Source: Lytechinus variegatus (Eukaryota > Echinodermata > Echinoidea > Temnopleuroida > Toxopneustidae). From it: a stretch of 64,000 nt of DNA. Shown one piece after another: positions 58,802-64,000 of the stretch. The notes under the pieces are model-generated. The model searched no databases. It was not told the DNA's origin and saw only the letters and a program-made list of their open reading frames with translations. The stretch is taken from NCBI RefSeq assembly GCF_018143015.1, contig NC_054746.1:21776464-21840463 (forward strand), in the 5' to 3' direction. How positions within the stretch are numbered: the stretch's first letter is position 1; each line of letters starts with the position of its first letter. The position numbers and the translations under genes are program-made.

Positions 58802-60268
58802 CGATGATGGCGATGGGTACTCAATTCTTTCGAGGTGGATGAAGAGGAGAAAATCCGGAAGATGAGTATGAGAAATGTCTTGGCGACAATGACAACGATG
58901 ATGAAGTTGGTGGTGAATATGCGGATGATGTTGGTTAATAATTTTATGATGATTATGATTCTCGATTAGATTATTATTTTTTATCGAACGAACGCATCAA
59001 TTGCCTGTACCATTCCATGGTACTGTTATAGGCCTACTGTTTTTTTTTTGTAAGTCCATTTTTGTGTAAGAAATAATTGATTTATTGGTGACACGGGCTT
59101 TATTTCGTCTAAGTGTAAGGTTAGGGCTGCAAACTTGCAACAGGGTTTTATGTTATGGTTTAGGTTTAGGGTAGGGTGTACTGTTAAAATCCAGGAGTTG
59201 GTCCTTCCATTAATATGTGCAATTTTTCGAGGAGCAATCGTCGCTGGAGCAAATGTCAAGGAACCGATTTATTTTCTCAAGTAAAGTTCGTAATTGCATA
59301 TACTTTTATTTGGAGAAAATCGAGTAAAACACTTTGACATAATGCATCATAATTGCACAACTTAACAAAATATTCATTTTGAATACAAATATACCAATGT
59401 TGAGAGCATAGACGAATGCAATAGTGATGATTTTAACGGTTTCATAAGTTGTACCTCTTGCGTGTAAAGGAAGCGTCGCGGCGCCGTGCACATCTACAGG
59501 AAAAGAGATCACTTATTTTCTCTGGACACGTTTGTGTTTAGAGCTACCCCTCCTCATTGCTTGTCTGTAGCATGCCTAGCCTGTATGTATGTCGTGTATA
59601 AATGGCTTTGGCTACCCCTCCTGCGTAGGAAAATTTCAGGGTACGCCAGTTTACCTCACGAAAGCCCTCGGCGGCTAAACTCCCACGAGTTTATCAGTCT
59701 TGCGATAAACATTAATATCATTATTATCATTATGAATTTTAGCTTAGACAATTCGTAATTCAACCTTCCTCGTGTAGACACACAAGGCAGCTGTGTAGAC
59801 ATACTGCTGTATACGAGGTAGAAGATCTAAAAAGAAAGAGATCAGCTAAAGAGGAGAGGGTCCAGTTTCTGCAAAGTTAAATATTTAACAAATGCATTCA
59901 CTGACGTACAGATGAGGGCTTTTGGCCATGGACCCCCCCCCCCCACCCCATTCTCAGAAAAAAAAACTAAGAGAAGGAAGAAGAAAGGGAGAAAACGGAA
60001 ATATGATATCATTTTCTGACAAGTATGTCAAATTCTGTCACAAAATTATAATTTTGTATTCAAAAGGTCATTTTTGTGCTCGTTAGCTTCGTTTTGCCTT
60101 GGTACGCCATGTCTGGCCCCTTCAAAATTTTGCCTCCCGCCCCCAAAAATAATAATAATAAAAATGAATAAATAAATACATAAGTAAATAAACAATAACT
60201 TAAATTAATTAAAATAGAATTAACAGACTTTTTGTGAGTTAAGTCTCAAGTTCTCGTATATAATCAGA

Positions 60269-61780
60269 CAGTGGCGTACCGTGGGTCACGGCATGGGGGG
60301 CACCAGCAAAAATTTCGGGTCACTTAGGGAGCGCGCGAAGCGCGCTCAGTTGTCAGGTACACTGACCTAATAGAGAAATTTTAAGGACATGCAGTGCCAT
60401 CAAACGGATATGTATCTCACTGATTAAATAATGCGAGCGCGAAGCGCGAGCTGAAAATTTTTGATATTGACGGCTAAAAATTGACATTATAAGCGAATTG
60501 TTTTGTAATCATGATACTTAACTGTCTCGCTAAACAAACAATGCGAGCGCGAAGCGCGAGCTAAAATTTTTGTATATATTGACCCTAAACAAGGAAATTT
60601 TAAGGATTATATTTTAGAATCCATTAAGAGTATAATTATCTCACCATAGTCATCTAATGCTATTGCCATCCTTTGCTGATTTTGTTAGAATTACATCTAA
60701 ACACAGTCATGAAGCACCTTTTGTAGTCATGTAATCATGATTATCATACGCATTTTACTAATCAAATACTGCAAGCGCAAAAGCGCGAGCTGAAAATTTA
60801 GGAAATATAGACCTGAAGAGGGGCATTCTAAGGGTTGTTTGTAGGAATTCTCTAAGACCCTACGTATTTGACTAACCAAATGATGCGAGCGCGAAGCGCG
60901 AGCTGAAATTTTTGGATATATCGACCACAAACATGGATATTTTAAGGACTATAGTTACGAATCCATTAAGTCAGAGTATACATATCTCACCATAGTCATC
61001 TAATGCGAGTGCCAAGCGCTTGCTGATTTTGTTAGAATTACATCTAAACACATGGAGCACTTTTTGAAGTCATTGTAATCATGATTATTATACGCATCTC
61101 ACTAATGAAATACTGCGAGCGCGAAGCGCGAGCTGAAAATCTAGGAAATTCAGACATGAAGAGGGGCATTGCAAGGCTTGTTTGTAGGAATTCACTATGA
61201 CCCCACGTATTTCACTAACCAAATGATGCGAGCGCGAAGCGCGAGTTAAAATTTTTTGATATTCAGATCAGAAAAATTGACATTTTAAGGACTGATTTTA
61301 GGAGTTCATGAAGAGCAAAAATCTCACCAATCCACTAATGCGAACGTTAGCACGGACAGGAAATGTTTTATATTAAGACCTTAAAATAGGGCAATAACTT
61401 TCAGTAGTCATGAAAAATAAGAATATATCACTACTTAAAACAATAATAACTCTAATTGCTAGGAAATATATTATTTTGTTGTATATTGATTTGAAAACGG
61501 GAGGCTTTAGTACCGCAGGTTTATATATCTCGTTAAAAAGTCTATGCGAGCACCAGGAACAATGAAGACACAATTAAGCAAATAATGTTTCATAAAGTTG
61601 TGAAAAATGCTTCGTATGTTATATAATATAATATAACACTATGATAAACAACAATTTCTTCTTTCCCCAACTACGTTTCTCTTCCCTTTTCCCTCTTTTT
61701 CTCCTTTTCCCCGTTTTTTTTTTGGCCAGCCGATGGGGGGGGGGCACGTACCCCCCATGCCCCCCGTAGTTACGCCACTG
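60269..61780. mobile_element. hAT-type non-autonomous element, 1.5 kb, filled with tandem repeats
   Basis: CAGTGGCGTACCGTGGG at the left mirrors CCCCGTAGTTACGCCACTG at the right. TAATCAGA flanks perfectly (60261-60268, 61781-61788). The interior is built of units of about 110-120 bp, each with a GCGAGCGCGAAGCGCGAGCT palindromic core (60433, 60542, 60883, 61113, 61226 and decayed copies). A higher-order period of about 342 bp joins three units. No transposase. Confidence 0.9.
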
Positions 61781-61788
61781 TAATCAGA

Positions 61789-62860
61789 CTCAGTTTTAAG
61801 TAGGCCTATGCTTAAACCTTTTCCTTATAGATTGTTGGTTAATAGTCTGCGTTAGTTGTGTTGGCAGGGTTGGTCTGTTAATCTGTTACAAAAAAATATA
61901 AAGCTTTTGTTCAATTTGCTCTCATTTCTTTATTTCTGCATCAATTATCTTCATACTTCGTAAATAATGGGTTATGAGCCCATGAAAATGATGGGGGGGG
62001 GGGGCAAAGGTCATTTAGGAATGAAATGGTCTAATGATATGAGATCATGTCCATCTTCTAATTGTTGTAATTCTTATTCACCTTGCTCTTATTTCTTTAT
62101 TTCTGCATCAATTTTTATCACACTGTCTTGGTTCAAATAATCATATTAGGTAATGCCAAACGTGTGTTCATGAGGATCATTAGGTCAAAGCTAGGATATC
62201 TAGGGTTCAAAAGATCATAATTATTGCGTATATTTATTGATCACGAAATCATCAGGCGAGACTCATTGTTCGTAGACCACCTTATTATTATCATTATTGT
62301 TGTTGTTGTTATTATTATTATTATTATTATATTCATTATCATCATCATTATCATAACTATTGCACTCCAGCGGTATCTCCGTAAACTAAATAACGCTAAG
62401 TAAACTGGTATGAATAAAAACAGATGTTTGCCTGAAATAGCAACAGGTCAGCTCTCAATTTGGTTTCTAGTTCATTCATGGGCGAGAGAAACACCCGTTA
62501 AAATGGTTACAACCTACCAACAATGACTTGACTAAAACATTTAATCAACGTCGTACTCAATTCATGTTGCTACGTCAGGCAAATATGTTTAATCAAATGT
62601 CAATATAAAAACAGCTGCATTATTCAAAAGCCTGGGCTAACATTGTTAAAGGTTTAGAGGTAGTAGACCATACAAAAAGTATTATCATGTTAACAGGTGG
62701 TACTGTGCTACTGTTTTGTGTGTTTTTATGTTACTTCAATTGTATCGTTGCTATTCAAATTATTCGTTAATAACATACTTTCAATACTTTCATACTTTCA
62801 ACCAGTACTGAACACACCTCAGCAATCAGCATGATCAGTTTGTAATCAATATCAACGCCA
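61789..62860. other. Non-coding region upstream of the candidate promoter
   Basis: G run at about 61993-62003 and an ATT-type microsatellite at 62281-62350. Nothing coding seen. Confidence 0.4.
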
Positions 62861-62865
62861 CGCGA

Positions 62866-62884
62866 TGACGTCTCGCATCACGTG
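62866..62884 (+). promoter_or_regulatory. Candidate promoter: CRE-like and E-box motifs
   Basis: TGACGTCT at 62866-62873 and CACGTGAC from 62879 lie 13 bases apart, start to start, about 50 bases upstream of a possible first exon. The motifs resemble ATF/CREB and USF-type sites; function is inferred. Confidence 0.35.
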
Positions 62885-62929
62885 ACCAACCCTAGCCGAT
62901 CTAAGGTACATTTACCATCGGTGTGTGAG

Positions 62930-63007
62930 GTTTTTCACTCTTCGTCTCTGGCTGCTTGGATCTAAGACGTACCGTTCCATCTGTCTTCCACTTTTCACCC
63001 ATTTTCG
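62930..63007 (+). other. Candidate non-coding first exon of a gene continuing past the window
   Basis: A pyrimidine-rich, GC-raised stretch downstream of the CRE/E-box motifs ends at a strong donor, TTCG then GTGAGT at 63008. No start codon with a long frame follows. The rest of the gene would lie to the right of the window. Confidence 0.3.
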
Positions 63008-64000
63008 GTGAGTAAATTACCTCTAATTAAGAAATCACTCTATTTAAGTCATTTGGTCTCCTATATTTCTCAGTGATGCATTATCGTGTTCTACTCGGGG
63101 AATGTTTTGATTAAAAAAATCATAGGCCTAATTCCAAAGTTTGAAACGAATTTATCGAGGGGTGAACTGCGCAATTTATTGATTTTCCAAAGGGCTCTTC
63201 AGAAATCTGCAGATCTTTTTATTTCTTCTGGAAAACATTTATTTAGTTATGTAGATTTTCCATTTTAAAATGCTGAAAGTTATACAATTGTGTTGAATAT
63301 CAAAAACAAATCATTGTCTATATCTATATTATTTTGCTTTCAGATTTTAATTCATGGTGATATTTTGAAAAGTTATTTAAAAGTACGATTTAAAGCACTG
63401 TAATCATGCATTCTTTCAATTCAAATATTTTCAAGTATTGTCGAGATTATCAGTCGAGGCCTTAAGAATTTACAAATAGCTCGAATGAAACCATTTCAAG
63501 ACTTCTCAATACGTATGTGTCTGGAGACATTAAACTGTTATAGAATGGGAATGTCGGACTAATTAACATATTCCATGAGCAAAGGGTTTCGCATCTCTAT
63601 CTCTTCAATACAATTGGCTGGCAAGAAGACATACATTTTCTCTCTCGCTGGTGACGATTACCGTCCAAAGACGTCCTGAATGTCAACAAGAAGCTTTCCT
63701 TTCAGCCTTCTTTCCACCCTTAAAAGCTCTCAAATTCCCATCCTCTGTGACATCGGTTATCACACCTCAAACACCGGTCGTTTTTATTTCTCATCCCTCT
63801 GTTGTGTTGAGGCCATTATCCACCTTAATTTCGTGATTAACATTCTTGTGTAGCTCAGTGTTGACTTCCAACAATTAAAATGAAAAATCATTTATCCATT
63901 TTCAACAAACCTTTCAAATGATACATTTTGTCTCATTTAGGTTTTTAATGAAGCTTTAACCTGTTTATATCAATACAAAATATTCCCTCCGACACTGATC
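63008..64000. other. Downstream of candidate donor, no exon recognised
   Basis: If the 62930-63007 exon is real, this is the start of its first intron. The short frames here show no family features. Confidence 0.35.

Larger units (their letters stand above)
57463..60260. other. Non-coding region with repeats
   Basis: A-rich stretch 57560-57800; element fragment at 58110-58305; (GAT)n at 58735-58800; poly-C at 59934-59944. No coding exon recognised. Confidence 0.4.

Noticed and set aside
58537-58824. Minus-strand frame with a run of about 30 His
   Set aside because: It is the (GAT)n microsatellite read on the other strand; no family features outside the run.
1-64000. Retroviral, LTR or Polinton-type remains
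   Set aside because: No reverse transcriptase, integrase, capsid or protease motifs and no paired long terminal repeats were seen on either strand.

Overview
The window is animal genomic DNA: AT-rich, intron-bearing genes, few long reading frames, and many short non-autonomous transposons. The proteins are deuterostome-like. The repeats (a tRNA-derived SINE, DNA-transposon families with poly-G/poly-C termini, and tandem blocks rich in AGGTCA half-sites) are of the kind I associate with marine invertebrates. An echinoderm, most likely a sea urchin, is my best guess; this is inference, not a database match.

Three protein-coding genes can be rebuilt exon by exon with GT-AG introns and continuous phase. 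(1) 1680-4020 (+): a microsomal glutathione S-transferase 1-like MAPEG protein, 3 coding exons, 149 aa. (2) 15351-25446 (+): KLHDC3, a six-blade kelch substrate receptor of CUL2 ubiquitin ligase, 9 coding exons, 385 aa, with BC box, CUL2 box and a C-terminal Gln-Gly. A possible alternative last exon lies at 27615-27732. (3) 45671-35008 (-): a 9-exon, 1003-aa protein joining a CARF/ALS2CR8-like N-terminal region to a MULE-transposase-like core, a SWIM zinc finger and a transcription-factor-like tail. A candidate promoter and 5' exon of a further plus-strand gene lie at about 62866-63007.

The space between and inside the genes is mostly mobile-element debris. Clear cases are hAT-type elements with 8-bp target duplications (4442-4691, 15620-15768, 60269-61780, and 53793-55181 nested in a 2.45-kb Harbinger-like element at 53152-55601), a mariner-like foldback (56678-57460), several MITEs with recognisable ends, one tRNA-derived SINE next to a 565-bp inverted-repeat element, and three copies of an AGGTCA-rich repeat in KLHDC3 introns. 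A perfect 46-bp hairpin sits at 46020-46118. I saw no retroviral, LTR or Polinton-type coding remains, no CRISPR and no rRNA. The only tRNA-like sequence is the SINE head.

The three genes show no sign of being co-regulated. They have unrelated roles: membrane detoxification, C-degron recognition, and probably DNA-binding or transcription. The most interesting points are the transposase-derived fusion gene, the C-degron-like end of KLHDC3 with an alternative exon that would alter its CUL2 box, and the load of perfect DR1-type sites carried by repeats.
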